A stretch of DNA of 64,000 nt from Orientallactaga sibirica (GCA_036365145.1 JAEOAD010001365.1:186001-250000), one strand, 5' to 3'; shown: positions 1 through 11,034, counted from the first letter of the stretch. Notes: generated from the sequence alone by a model not told the origin. Numbers and translations: made by a program.

Positions 1-121
1 TAACAAAGCTAAATTTTTTATGCACTTTGACTTGGTAATTTTACTTTAAGGATTATGTTCCAAAAAATGATCAAAAAGAACCAAAAAAGGTAATGCTGAT
101 AAAAAAAAAAAAAATGTTTGA

Positions 122-343
122 GAGGCTGGAGAGATGGATTAGCGGTTAAGTGCTTGCCTGTGAAGCCTAAGGTCCCTGGTTCGAGGCCTGATTCCCCAGT
201 ACCCATGTAAACCAGATGCACAAGGTGGCGCATGCATCTGGAGTTCGTTTGCAGTGGCTGGAGGCCCTGGTGCGTCCATTCTCTCTCTCTCCCCCTCTCT
301 CTCTCTGCCTGTCACTCTCAAATAAATAAAAACAAAAAAATTA
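122..343 (+). repeat. B2-like SINE
   Basis: Full-length tRNA-derived copy from GGCTGGAGAGATGG through the A and B boxes (GGTTCGAGGC), the CT-rich segment and the CAAATAAATAAA tail. It is antisense to ACTN4. Confidence 0.9.
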
Positions 344-574
344 TTAAAAAAAAATGTTTGAAACGTATCTTTTCTAATACTGAAAAATTAAACACCCCAA
401 ATGTTCCAAAAAAAAAAAAAAAAAAAAAAAAAAGCAATCCCAGGTCACACCCTGGCCCACCTAATTTGGCAAAATGGCAGGGACCACTACTGTGCCCATA
501 CGGGATCTCAATCAAGTGAATATGAGTAGCCCTGTGCTCCCAGCCCAAGATCCACTTTTTTTTAAAAATACAAG

Positions 575-1075
575 ATCCTACTACTTATTTATTTATTTAT
601 TATTTATTTATTTTAATTTATTTGCAAGCAGAGAGAGGGACAGAATAAAGGCAGACAGAGAGAATGGGCATGCTAGGGCCTCTAGCCACTGCAAACAAAC
701 TCCAGATGCATGTGCCCATTGTACATCTGGCTTATGTGGGTCCTGGAGAATAGAACCAGGATCCTTTGGCTTCACAGGCAAACGCCTTTAACCACTAAGG
801 CATTTCTCCAGCCCATCGTCCACTTTTATTTTTATTTTTTTTGGCTTTTTCTGTTTTGGGGTTTTTTTGGGGGGGAGGGGGAGAGGTGGGGAACAGGTTT
901 AAACTCACTTTGTAGTCCCAGGCTGGCCTCAAACTCACAGTGATCCTCCTACCTCTGCCTCCTGAGTACTGCGATTAAAGGTGTGTAGCACCATGTCTGG
1001 CTTTTTTGGCTCTTTGAGATAGAGTCCTTGACATATAGCCTAGAGTGGCCTTGAACTAGAGATTCTCCATCCTCA
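575..1075 (-). repeat. B2-like SINE followed by B1-like SINE and B1 fragment
   Basis: 575-814 is a B2-like copy in reverse, ending ATTTCTCCAGCCC. 832-1002 is a reverse B1 ending TGTCTGGC. 1003-1075 is an eroded B1 piece. All are sense to ACTN4. Confidence 0.85.
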
Positions 1076-1348
1076 GATTCCCCAGTTCTAAGAGAGGGGG
1101 GTAGAAACAGTGTGCTAAAAATGAGTAGCTTCCCCAGCATCCCAGTAGGGCTTGCAGAGCACACTCGCCTTATTCATATATTTACACTTATTTCCAGAGG
1201 ACAATGAAGTTTATGTTTCCCCCTGTAAATTGTTCAATTTTCAAAGCTGATAAAAAGCAAGCTTCTAATAAGCAAGCAATAAAAGTAACAGCAAAATACC
1301 AGATGGCTACTTTGGGACCTCCATCATCTGCTGAAAAAAATAAAAATA
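1076..1348. other. ACTN4: Low-copy ACTN4 intron sequence
   Basis: No exon, RNA gene or clear repeat was recognised. Confidence 0.5.
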
Positions 1349-1500
1349 ATCAGCACTTGGGAGGCAGAGGTAGGAGGATTGCCATGAGTTCAAGGCCACC
1401 CTGAGACTACATAGTGAATTCCAGGTCAGCCTGAGCTAGAGTGAGACCCTACCTCGAAAAACTAAAATAAATAAATAAATTAATTAATTAAATAAAAATA
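1349..1500 (+). repeat. B1-like SINE, 5'-truncated
   Basis: Starts inside the element at CAGCACTTGGGAGGCAGAGG and ends in an AAATAAAT tail. Confidence 0.88.
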
Positions 1501-1776
1501 ACAATAAAAATAAAGACTTACTTGGAGAAAAACAAAACACCATCAGAACTTTCAAATAATTAACTCACACTTATTGTAGCCTGAGCCAAAGTTCAGGGTC
1601 TAAACCCTAAGGCCCCGCAAACAACTATGGCCCTCCCAGTGAACACTCAAACTGGGCAAAGTGGTTCCTCTTACTGTGAGGTAAGGTTTTGGGAGTAACT
1701 TTCAAGAGATCCCATCTTTCCACAACAGCATGAGTCACATGGCTACCCAGACCCTTTTTAGAAATTGGAAAGAGAA

Positions 1777-2145
1777 GGCTAGGGAGATGGCTCAGTGGTC
1801 AAAGGTACTTGCTTGCAAGACCTGCCAACCTGAATTCATGTAAAGCCAGATGCAAAAAGTGGCAGAAGGGCTGAAGAGAAGATGGCTTAGCAATTAAGGT
1901 GCTTGCCTGCAAAGCCTAAGGGCTCATGTTCAACTCTCAATGTCCCACGAAAGCCAGATGCACAAGGTGACACAAGCAGGCAAGGTGGCACATATGTCTG
2001 GAGTTCAATTTCAATGACTTGTGCGCCAATTCTCCCCCCCCCATAAAAAATAGGATTAGGGATAAGTGGCACAATTATCAAGTGTTTATTTCCAGGGCAA
2101 GAGATCCTGGCATATAAACCTATACAAACATATATGCAAATAAAT

Positions 2146-2180
<35 letters not shown>

Positions 2181-2420
2181 TACATACATGAAAAAAAAAA
2201 GCCAGGGCTGGAGAGATGGCTTAGCGGTTAAGCGCTTGCTTGTGAAGCCTAAGGACCATGGTTCGAGGCTCGATTCCCCAGGACCTACATAAGCCAGATA
2301 CACAAGGTGGTGCATGCATCTAGAGTTCTAGAGTTCGTTTGCAGTGGCTGGGGGCCCTGGTGTGCCCATTCTCTCCCCACCCTTTCTGTCTGTTGCTCTC
2401 AAATAAATAAATAAAAATAT
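1777..2420 (+). repeat. Three B2-like SINE copies in tandem
   Basis: 1777-1866 is an eroded partial copy. 1868-2180 is a copy ending in CT and CA dinucleotide tracts. 2205-2420 is a full copy with a CAAATAAATAAATAAA tail. Confidence 0.85.
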
Positions 2421-2454
2421 TTTTTTAAAAAGCCAGTCTGTTGGGCTTGCCTCA

Positions 2455-2614
2455 AAAAAAAAAAAAAATCAAGCTGGACATGGTGGCACACACCTTTAAT
2501 CTCAGCACAAGGAGGCAGAGGTAGGAAGATCACTGTGAATTCGAGGCCACCCTGAGACTACATAGTGAATTCCAGGTCAGCCTGGACTAGAGGGAGACCC
2601 TACCTCGAAAAACC

Positions 2615-2646
<32 letters not shown>

Positions 2647-2890
2647 AAAACAGAGTAGTTAGGAAAGAGATCTATAGACATGTCATCCTAAATATGCCAG
2701 GTCTCATCTGTTCTCAAAAGCTAAGTACAGCCAGACATGGTGGCACACGCCTTTAATCCCAGCACTCAGGAGGCAGAGGTAGGAGGATCACAGAGAGTTC
2801 AAGGGCACCCTGAGAATACATAGTGAATTCCAAGTCAGCCTGAGCTACAGTGAGACCCTACCTCGAAAAACCAAAAAGAAAAAAGCTAAG
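2455..2890 (+). repeat. Two B1-like SINEs
   Basis: 2471-2643 has a long poly-A tail. 2728-2882 is a second copy ending CCTCGAAAAACC. Both are antisense to ACTN4. Confidence 0.9.
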
Positions 2891-3085
2891 TAAAACTGGG
2901 GCTGTTTAGTACTGGAATGGAAAAAATTGGAAAAGGGAAATGAGGGCTATAATTGCTCAAGAATGTGCTCAGAGGCCTGTAGTCCCAGCTACTCCGGAAG
3001 CAAAGGCAGAAGGATCACTTGAGCCCAGGATTCAGGGCTAGCCTGAACATACACCCAGACCCAGAAATCCACAGCCCCCCCACCC

Positions 3086-3088
<3 letters not shown>

Positions 3089-3148
<60 letters not shown>

Positions 3149-3157
3149 GGAGAGAGA
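3089..3157 (+). repeat. (GA)n microsatellite
   Basis: Nearly pure AG dinucleotide tract of about 25 units with a few GGGAG interruptions at the 3' end. Confidence 0.95.
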
Positions 3158-3697
3158 TTGAGATTCTCAAAGACCAGATCAGTCCTCCATCCTCCCCACC
3201 CCAGGGTACTACTCAAAGCCATCCATGTAAAACCTGTTGTATAACCTACTTGTAAGATAGTGCTTTGGGTAAAGGGGCCCCTAGAAGTCAGAACAAAAGG
3301 CTTCCAGAGAGAAAAATCGTTCCTGGACAAACTCACTCTGACTTGGGCCAACCTCTACTTCAGTTGTTCTGGGCATAGATTTTAAAGTATGTGAATATGT
3401 ATGTACTTGGAGAGGCAAGAAAAGTAATCATTCTCGAAAGCAACACAGAAAAAGCCCAGCCATAAAACAAAAAATAGAATAGCCAGCCTGTGGGGGATGG
3501 GGGGAGTTCTCCTAGAAGAAGGGAGGACACTAGTGTATTCTTTTCCTTACTCCTTCCCCATGCCCAAAAGGGCACAGAGGTGAAGCAATACTTTACCCAT
3601 AAAGAACAACTAAGTGTAAATATTTGCTGGAGTAGGTATAAAGCAGGTATACTAGAACCTAGCTTTCACAGTCTCTAAACCAGTTAGAAGATGCTGT

Positions 3698-3790
3698 GGG
3701 GGCTGGGGATGTGGCTCAGAATTCCAGGTCAGCCTGGGCTAGAGTGAGACCCTACCTCGGAAAACAAAAAACAACAACAACAAAAAAAGA
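3698..3790 (+). repeat. ID/B1 chimeric SINE
   Basis: An ID element start (GGGGCTGGGGATGTGGCTCAG) joins directly to the 3' half of a B1 (AATTCCAGGTCAGCC to CCTACCTCGG) and an A-rich tail. Confidence 0.75.
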
Positions 3791-4582
3791 CACATTTAGC
3801 AATGGGGTTCTGCTGAGTCCAGGCTCCAGCTCAGGTCCTGAAAGTGGCCCAGCCTCACCCTGCAGACAAAGGAGGCTCTGAAAGCAAAGAACACACACCT
3901 TAACTCCCACACAGAAAGGAAGGGAAATGAGGCACTTGGGGACTTCTACAAGATGGGAAAGGAAGGTTTCTCTACCCCCACTACATGAGAAAAAAAGGGG
4001 GAGACAGGGCACATTTTCTCCAGCACTTGAAAAAGACAGATGCAATTCTCAAAACCAACATTATGGCTTGGTTTCCTTCCCAACTTTTTGAAGTCTTTTG
4101 GCACCTCTTAAACCTTTTTCCAACCAGGCACATGGCCTCCGGCAATAAGTTATTGGTCAGATTCCAGACTAGATCTCCTCTTCCCTACAAAAATGCATCC
4201 GAATGTCAGCTATCTCTACACATCCACCCTGAAGTAGGTGGGGCAAAGGAGAAAGACACCACCCCCAAGCCACTGTTACCCTCCACCCTGTTATGACTGA
4301 CGAGTACATTCAAATTGACATTGGTAATCTAACCAAGGTTATGCCAAGCCCCACCTCAGGCTGCCTAGGCACAGTGGCTCCTCCCACTTTTCCTTCCAAA
4401 CTGGGCTACCTGTGCCCAGCCCCAGAGTACCAACTCCCTACCTGGAGTCTGCCCCTAGGGGGCCTGAGAAATCACCACCAAACCGGCTCTCCCACATCCT
4501 CAGGGCCCTCTCCCAAAGTCCAATTACACACACAGGCACACACCCTTTGCAGAATCAAAGGGGCCCTTCCAACTCCTTCCTA

Positions 4583-4660
4583 TTTTAGAGGACAGCACTG
4601 CCCTGAGAGATCAAGGGTCTTGGCCAAGGCCACAGAGCCAACCAATAACAAATCTGGAAA
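4583..4660 (+). repeat. MIR fragment
   Basis: GATCAAGGGTCTTGGCCAAG followed by GCCACAGAGCC resembles the MIR core. Old and diverged. Confidence 0.55.
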
Positions 4661-4689
4661 GAAAAATTGTGATCATCTTCTTCTATAAG

Positions 4690-5960
4690 TGTTTCTAACA
4701 TCAATTACCTCATACCCTCTTCAAACACTTCTGTACAACCCCTCCCCTCCCCACACACATATACACATGCCCACTCTAGCTCTTCTACAAACACTTCCAT
4801 CACTCTGAACTTCTCTGTCAACCACACTGGATTATTGTCTCCCAACACTCTACACCCTCCTCCTGCTGTCCCTTCAATACTGTGGGTTACCCCCTAAATT
4901 GCTTTCATACCCCATAAGAAACAAAAACAATTTTTTAATATCCCTTTATCTTCCTGCCACCAAAACAAAATCCTTCCTGGACACTCTCACCTCCTCCTTC
5001 CCAATTAACCCCTGCTTCCTTTCTCAATCTACGCATCAACCCAGGCTCTTTATAATCAGACTTTCGTTTTCCCAAACTAACCTCCCTCCCATTATCCACC
5101 ACTCAAGCTCCCACTCCCTTTTACCAATCTCACCCTTTACTGAGCTTTTCCACCTCTTCTCACTTGTTCTATATGCTCCAAAATGGTCTGTGTAGCTGTC
5201 CCTCCTCTGCTTTTCTATCGATTCCTTATTCCTCTTACCTTCTTTTCCTCATTTCTATACAACAGAGTAACCCCCCAATAAAGCTCACTCCCTTCAGAAA
5301 TGTCTTCACAGCTCCCCAACTTCTCCCCTCAGCAACCAGCCTCTTCAGACCCTTAACCCACCAGACCGCCTTAGCGCTCCTACCCACCCTCACACCCCAA
5401 GTCCATGTCTTTTCACACTTTCCTTCCTACCCCTTCCGTTTTCCTAGATTCCCTAATCCTCCCACACCTCTTGAGACCACAATTTTTTCCTTGGTCAACC
5501 CCATTCGTTCCTCACGCTTCTGGTTCTTCTTCTTCTGTAGAATTCCCCCAAACAATTCCAGTCTTCTTCAGACCCTACACTCCAAACCATTCCCTCCATA
5601 CTGGGGCTCTCAGGTCCCTAATAAGCCCACAACTTCCCTTCCCAAACCTTTTTTCCCCCTTGGCCCTCCCAGCTTTTCTTCTGACCCTGGAATCCAATTA
5701 GATTCCAATTCCACTTCAGCTTCCTTGGTCATCACCTCGGTTCCCGAAGTTATGCGCTCAGACCTTCCATATCCTTCGCCAGGCTGTCCAATTCCTTTTT
5801 GCCTGGCCGCCAATTTTTTTTCAGATTCTCAATTCCTTCCTTAAGCTCTGCTATTTCTTTTCCGGACTCCAAACCCCTTCCCAGCCCAGCCAATTGTTTC
5901 TCAGAACCCCCAATTCCCAACCTCCTCCCCAGCTCCCGACAGATCCCATCCGGCCCGCGG
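4690..5960. other. ACTN4: Pyrimidine-rich tract in ACTN4 intron 1
   Basis: The plus strand is about three-quarters to four-fifths C+T over more than 1.2 kb (45 of 60 bases at 4981-5040, 48 of 60 at 5401-5460), with very few G. The ACTN4 pre-mRNA is therefore purine-rich here, starting right after exon 1. It is not a simple short-unit repeat, and no exon was recognised. Confidence 0.8.
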
Positions 5961-6420
5961 GCCGCGCACCTTGCGCTGCTGCTTCTCCCAGGCCGGATCC
6001 AATAGCAGGTCCCGGTCCCAGTCGTCCTCCTGAGCCATGTAATCGCCCATGCTCCCACCGCCGCCAGCGCCATTGCCGCCGCTACTGGGGCCGTATTGGT
6101 ACGCCTGGTTAGCCGCGTGGTAGTCCACCATTCCGCCGCCTCTCGATAACCCACCGTCTGCTCCGGCTTCAGCTCCCGCCCCTATGCCTGAGCCTCCCCC
6201 AAGACCGCAGCTTCAGCTGCTTTCAGCCCGCCCAAGACTGACGCCTGCGCAGTTCATTCGCCGCGCCTGCGCACTGCATCGCCGCCGCCGCCCTCGCGCG
6301 CGCGCACCTGAAGAACTGAGACTACTCCTGGAAGCTAAACGCCTGCGCAGTGTACGAGTCCCGCCGCTGCTCTCGCGTGAACGCTCATGTAGGCGGGGCA
6401 CAATTTATGAAAGATTCATG
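5940..6420 (-). promoter_or_regulatory. ACTN4: ACTN4 CpG-island promoter and 5' UTR
   Basis: The stretch is visibly CpG-dense, unlike the flanks. It covers ACTN4 exon 1 and about 290 bp upstream of the ATG. Visible elements are three identical CGCCTGCGCA 10-mers (6242-6251, 6264-6273, 6340-6349) that resemble NRF1 half-sites, a CCGCCCC GC box near 6177, a short (GCC)n run at 6281-6292 and an alternating CGCGCGCGCGC tract at 6295-6305. No TATA box is evident, as expected for a broadly expressed CpG-island gene. The start site cannot be fixed from sequence alone. Confidence 0.8.
5970..6131 (-). CDS. ACTN4: ACTN4 coding exon 1 (alpha-actinin-4 N-terminus, residues 1-54)
   Basis: Alpha-actinin-4 is a dimeric actin-crosslinking protein of the spectrin family, found at focal contacts and in podocyte foot processes and partly nuclear. 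The 54 residues here start [17 protein letters not shown], run through a glycine-rich stretch to [16 protein letters not shown], and end [10 protein letters not shown]. They match the recalled human ACTN4 N-terminus at almost every position; the long glycine/serine leader before MGDYM separates ACTN4 from its paralogues ACTN1-3. The exon ends in phase 0 at AAG followed by a GTGCGC donor. The ATG has G at -3 and +4. The first calponin-homology domain would start in exon 2, which is not in the window: nothing on the minus strand of 1-5969 encodes it. Human ACTN4 intron 1 is also very long. The gene is therefore partial because of the window edge, not broken. Confidence 0.95.
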
Positions 6421-8074
6421 GACGGATTCCACCTTACGGCCTTAACCTGCTTTGGCGTGGAATGTGTTCCCGTTCAACAATTAAGATGTAACAAATATTT
6501 ACTGAAGGCCTATTGGGTCGTAGACCAAGCCTTGTTGGCTATAACGGACCAAAATCTCGGCCCTAAGGAAACCAGAAGCCCAACGTGGTGGTGCATGCCA
6601 GGAGCCCCAGCGTTCAGGAAGCTGAAGCTTGAGTTTGAGGCCAACCTGCATCACATAGAAAAAAACAAAAAAAACAGACGTGGGGGCACTCGCAGGTAAT
6701 CCTAGTACTTGGGAGATGGGGCGGGTTGAGTTTGAGGACAACCTGGGCTATATGAGAACCTGTCTCAAAAAAAAAAAAAAAAAAAGCAAAGGTGAGGCCT
6801 GGAGAGATGGCTTAGCAGTTAAGCGTTAAGTGAAGCCTAAGGATCCCGGTTCGAGGCTCGATTCCCCAGGACCCATGTAAGCCAGATGCACAAGGGGGCG
6901 CATGCATCTGGAGTTCGTTTGCAGTGGCTGGAGGCTCTGGGACGCCCATTCTCTCTATCTGCCTCTTTCTCGGTCTGACATTTTCAAATAAAATAAAATT
7001 TTAAAAAAGTGGGGAGGGGGGCGGGCGCTGTGAGCTCGAGGCCACCCTGAGACTAGTGAATTACAGGTCAGCCTGAGCTACAGTGAGACCCTACCTCTGA
7101 AAATTAAAAAAATAATAATAATAAAAATTTAAAAAGCTGAATGTAGAAAAAAAGCACTTGGGAGGTTGAGACTGAAGCAACTCCAAAAGTTAAAGGCCAG
7201 CTTGAACTAATACAGAGAGTATGTTAAAAAAAAAAAAAAAATCTGGCTGGAGAGATGGCTTTTAGCCAGATGACCCAGGTTTGATTCCCTAGGACCCACA
7301 TAAGCCAGGCACAAACGATGACGCAAGTGTCTGGAGTTTGTTTACAGCAGCTGGAGGCCCTGGCACACCCATTCTCTCTCTTTCTCGTGTTAAAAGAAAA
7401 TCATGGCAGTTAGAGGTGGGAGGGTAGCATATAGTAAGTTGAAAGCTAGCATGGGCTACAAGAGACCAAAGCAGGGATGAAATAAACAATGAAGAAGATG
7501 GGCATTTTAACAAAGACCTGAAGGATTCACAAAGTAGACATGGAAATTAGATTAAATAGGAATAGATACTGGGAATGTAAAGGACTTTTCTGGACTTCTC
7601 TATCTTCATTCAACAAACTGAGCATCTACTGTGTGCAGGCACTGACAACTGGTGAGCAGAATGATAAGCCTGGTCAGTTGTCAAATGACTCATCTTGTAA
7701 TGAGGATGGACAGTAAGTAAGCAAACACATGGATTAATGGCAGTGCCATATCAACAGGCACCTCAATATAATATCCAAAGCTAATCCCCTGAAAGAGGAT
7801 CTTGTAAGTCATCCCCATCTTGAAGAATAGCACCACCATGTTGCCAGTTGCTCAGTGCAAACCCTGCAGTAATCCTTTATTCCTCCATGCACATCCCACA
7901 TCCAGTTTTTCAGAAAAGTCATTCAGAATCCTACTTCTCCCTATGCCTTGGTCCTTGTAGGATTCTTTCCACTTCCACCCTGTTTTCCCTTGGACCATTG
8001 AGACAGCTTCCTCCCCACTCCATCCCTCCAGCTTCCACTGTTTGTTTTTCCTGTTGTTGGTAGTTTAGTTTTGT
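6421..8074 (+). repeat. ACTN4-EIF3K intergenic: SINEs plus low-copy sequence
   Basis: Old B1-like pieces lie at 6575-6668 and 6676-6785, a B2-like copy at 6797-7002, B1 pieces at 7018-7125 and 7135-7225, and a B2-like copy missing its tRNA middle at 7243-7389. 7390-8074 is low-copy sequence without a recognised gene. Confidence 0.75.
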
Positions 8075-8843
8075 AATTTTTTTGTCTTTTTTGTTTGTTT
8101 GTTTGTTTTGTTTGAGGTAGGGTCTCACTCTAGCTCAGACTGAGCTGGAATTCACTCTGTAGTCTCAGGGTGGCCTTGAACTCATGGGATCCTCCTACCT
8201 CTGCCTCCCGAGTGCTGGGATTAAAGGCATGTGCCACCATGCCCAGCTAGTTTTGTATTTTTGAGACAAGGTTTCATGTATCCCAGGATGGCCTCAAATT
8301 AACTATAGAGGATGAATTTCAAGCACTAATCCTCCTGCCTTCACCTCGCAAGTGCTGGGATTACAGAGGGGTGCTACCATTCCTGGCTTGCTTGCTGCCC
8401 TTCCTTTTCTCTTTTCCTGTTTTGATTTTTTAAATATTTATTTATTTACAAGCAGAGAGAGACAGAGTGGAGAGACAGAATGGGCATGCCAGGACTTTTA
8501 GCCACTGCAAACTCCAGACGCATGTACCACTTTGTGCATCCAGTTGTCCATGGGTAATGGGAAATTGAACCCAGGTTTGTTAGGCTTTGCAGGCAAGCAT
8601 CTTAACCGCTGAGCCATCTCTCTAGTCCCAAAGCTTACTATTTATCCAGAACTGTGTTTGTAAAGGTAATCACTATCCACAAATTCTTTTTTTGGGGGGG
8701 GTGGGGTAGGGTCTTGCTCTGGTCCAGGCTGACCTGGAATTAACTATGTAGTCTTAGGGTGGCCTCGAACTCATGGCGATCCTCCTACCTCTGCCTCCCA
8801 AGTGCTGCAATTAAAGGTGTGCACCATCATGCCCAGCATGCCC

Positions 8844-8878
<35 letters not shown>

Positions 8879-9120
8879 GAGAGAGACAGAGAGAAAGGGA
8901 AAGGAAGACAGATAGAAATGGCATGCCAGCAGCATCTCAGCTGCTGCAAATGAAATCCAGATGCGTGTGCCCCTTGTGGTCAAGTGTGGCATTGTGCCCT
9001 TGTGTCACTTTGCATCTGGCTAAACGTGGGACCTGGAGATTGGAACCTCTGGAGATTGGAACCAGCGCTCTTAGGCTTAGGAGGCAGGCACCTTAACTGC
9101 TAAGCCATCTCTCCAGCCCT
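8075..9120 (-). repeat. SINE array, all reverse orientation
   Basis: B1 8080-8247, old B1 8250-8388, B2-like 8427-8628, B1 8681-8848, and a long-form B2-like copy 8849-9119 with the extra internal segment around GTGTGGCATTGTGCCC. Confidence 0.88.
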
Positions 9121-9240
9121 TTTTTTTTTTTTTGCAAGCAAAGAGAGTGAGAGACCAAGAGAGAATGGGTATGCCAGGGCCTCCATTCTCTCTCACTCTC
9201 TCTCTACCTCATTCTCTCTCAAATAAACAAATAAATAAAA
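9121..9240. repeat. Head-to-head fused B2-like fragments
   Basis: The reverse-oriented start of a B2-like tail (TTTGCAAGCAAAGAGAG to CCAGGGCCTC) is joined to a forward-oriented tail (CATTCTCTCTCACTC to CAAATAAACAAATAAA). The whole can fold on itself. Confidence 0.7.
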
Positions 9241-9352
9241 TATAATAATGTTTATTAACAATACAAAATAATGTATTTTCCATTGACATTTTCATACATT
9301 TGTATCATGTGCTTTGATCTTCGCCCAATTACCCCTCTTGTCCTCCTAGCTG
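9240..9352 (-). repeat. L1 3'-end fragment
   Basis: TTTTCATACATTTGTATCAT and TTTGATCTTCGCCCAATTAC resemble a rodent L1 3' UTR in reverse. Confidence 0.55.
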
Positions 9353-9587
9353 ATTTTTTTTTTTTTTTTTTTTGGTTTTTCAAAGTAGGGTCTTACTGTA
9401 GCTCATGCTGACCTGAAATTCACTATGTCGTCTCAGGCTGGCCTTGAACTCACAGGGATTAAAGGCATAGACATACACCACCACGCCCAGTGGGTCTTCT
9501 AATTTCACAGGGATTTTTTTCTCTAGGAATTGAACCTAGGGCCTCAAACATGCTAGGTAAGCACTCTACCACTGAGCTATACCCTTA

Positions 9588-9632
<45 letters not shown>

Positions 9633-9766
9633 AAGGTAGGGTCTCACTCTGGTCCAGGCTGACCTGGAATTAACTATGTAGTCTCAGGGTGGCCTCAAAC
9701 TCTCGGCGATCCTTCTACCTCTGCCTCCCGAGTGCTGGGATTAAAGGCATGCGCCACCACGCCCGG

Positions 9767-9818
<52 letters not shown>

Positions 9819-10100
9819 GTTTTTTGAGGTAGGGTCTCGCTCTAGCCTCTAGCCCAGAGCTGACCTGGAATTCATTCTGTATTCTCAGGGTGGACTCGAA
9901 CTCATAGCGATCTTCCTACCTCTGCCTCCCTCCCAAGTGCTGGGATTAAAGGCATGCGCCACCACGCCCGGCCCTTTTTTTCATTTGTTATTTTGAAATA
10001 GGGTCTCACTAAATTGCCTAATCTGGCCTTGAATTTGAGAACCTCCTGCCTCAGCCTCCCCAAAGTACCTAGGACTATAAGTCTGAGCTGCCTTCCTACT
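9353..10100 (-). repeat. B1-like SINE array with one ID element
   Basis: B1 at 9353-9492, 9592-9767, 9768-9974 and old 9975-10090, and a reverse ID element at 9521-9591 (GGAATTGAACCTAGGGCCTC). All reverse, with long poly-T heads of 30 nt or more. Confidence 0.87.
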
Positions 10101-10440
10101 ACTCCTCATTCTCCTATTTAGAAAATCCATGCTATTTGTCCATCTGAGTCTCATTTCACAGAATATGATCTCCATTTCCATACATTTTCTTCCAAATGGA
10201 AATCAATTTGCTCTTTACAAGCATAGTTTTTATATGTATCCTAGTCTCCATTTCCCTCTCATCCTACTTCCTACTCTACCAATAGCTAGCTGGCCTCCTT
10301 GCATTTCCTCCATCATGCTAATCCTCAAGGACTTTATACTTGGTGACATGCCATCAGTGCTGTACTGCAGTACAGCATCTCCATGACTCACAGCCTCCTC
10401 TCCTGCAGATGTATCAGTTCCTTAGCCCTTCCTTGACTGT
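10100..10440 (-). repeat. Degenerate L1-like sequence
   Basis: 10150-10210 (TGATCTCCATTTCCATACAT, CTTCCAAATGG) resembles the reverse complement of an old L1 3' end. The rest is unassigned. Confidence 0.4.
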
Positions 10441-10554
10441 TTTCTATAAAATAGTATCCGGGACCTAGGGTATGGTAGAGTTCTTGCCTACAGTTTACTG
10501 GAGAGGGACTTGGAAACATGCCTGAATGGCAAAGCACCTACCTAAAATCCACCA

Positions 10555-10655
10555 CTGAAGGGCTAGGGCCATGTCTCAGCAGTGGAGTGCTCCTGGTAGA
10601 GAGGGCTTGTCTAGCATACACTAGGCCCTAAGTTTCATCTTTAACACTGCAAAAC
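10555..10655 (+). repeat. ID-like SINE
   Basis: GGGCTAGGGCCATGTCTCAG, followed by CTTGTCTAGCATACACTAGG and an A-rich tail. Confidence 0.65.
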
Positions 10656-10827
10656 AAAAACAAAAAAGACAGCCTGAACTTTTGTGTATAGTACTTACCA
10701 CCATATAACATACTGATGGATTTCTGTGCCTTTATTTCAGACATAACTATATCCCTGGTCTCTGAAGCAGTGTCTGGCAGAGTAGAAACCTATTAAATCC
10801 TGAAATAATAAATAAAACTATAGGGAG

Positions 10828-11034
10828 GGGGGCTGGAGAGATGGCTTAGCGGTTAAAGCATTTGCCTGGGAAGCCAAAGGACACAGATTCGATTCCCCAG
10901 GACCCATATAAGCCAGATGCACAAGGGGCACATGCGTCTGGAGTTTGTTTGCAGTGGCTAGAGGCCCTAGTGTGCCCATTCTCTCTCTTTCTCTCTCTCT
11001 GTCCTCTATCTCTCTCTGCTTGCAAATGAATAAA
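10828..11034 (+). repeat. B2-like SINE
   Basis: Near full-length copy from GGGGCTGGAGAGATGG to GCTTGCAAATGAATAAA. Its 3' end abuts the palindrome at 11035. Confidence 0.88.

Larger units (their letters stand above)
1..5969 (-). other. ACTN4: ACTN4 intron 1 (part)
   Basis: This lies 3' of ACTN4 exon 1 on the transcribed strand. 1-2890 is mostly SINEs, listed separately. 2890-3690 and 3790-4690 are low-copy sequence with no recognised exon, apart from a GA microsatellite and a MIR fragment. 4690-5960 is strongly pyrimidine-rich on the plus strand. The donor for this intron is GTGCGC at 5969. Confidence 0.8.

Noticed and set aside
139..321. Recurring predicted peptides of the form [19 protein letters not shown] on many SINE copies
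   Set aside because: They come from the antisense strand of the B2-like SINE. They recur wherever a copy lies, with random starts and stops, so they are not genes.
3019..3255. Arg-Glu repeat reading frame
   Set aside because: It is the translation of the (GA)n microsatellite.
1..5969. ACTN4 exon 2
   Set aside because: No reading frame on the minus strand resembles the start of the first calponin-homology domain. The exon is expected beyond the left edge.
5750..6154. 134-residue reading frame over ACTN4 exon 1 in another frame
   Set aside because: Overlaps the recognised exon out of frame and runs into intron 1.
6184..6699. 171-residue reading frame on plus starting in the ACTN4 CpG island
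   Set aside because: The first part is GC-rich promoter DNA rich in Arg/Pro and the end is an old B1. No family is recognised and there is no splice or polyadenylation support.
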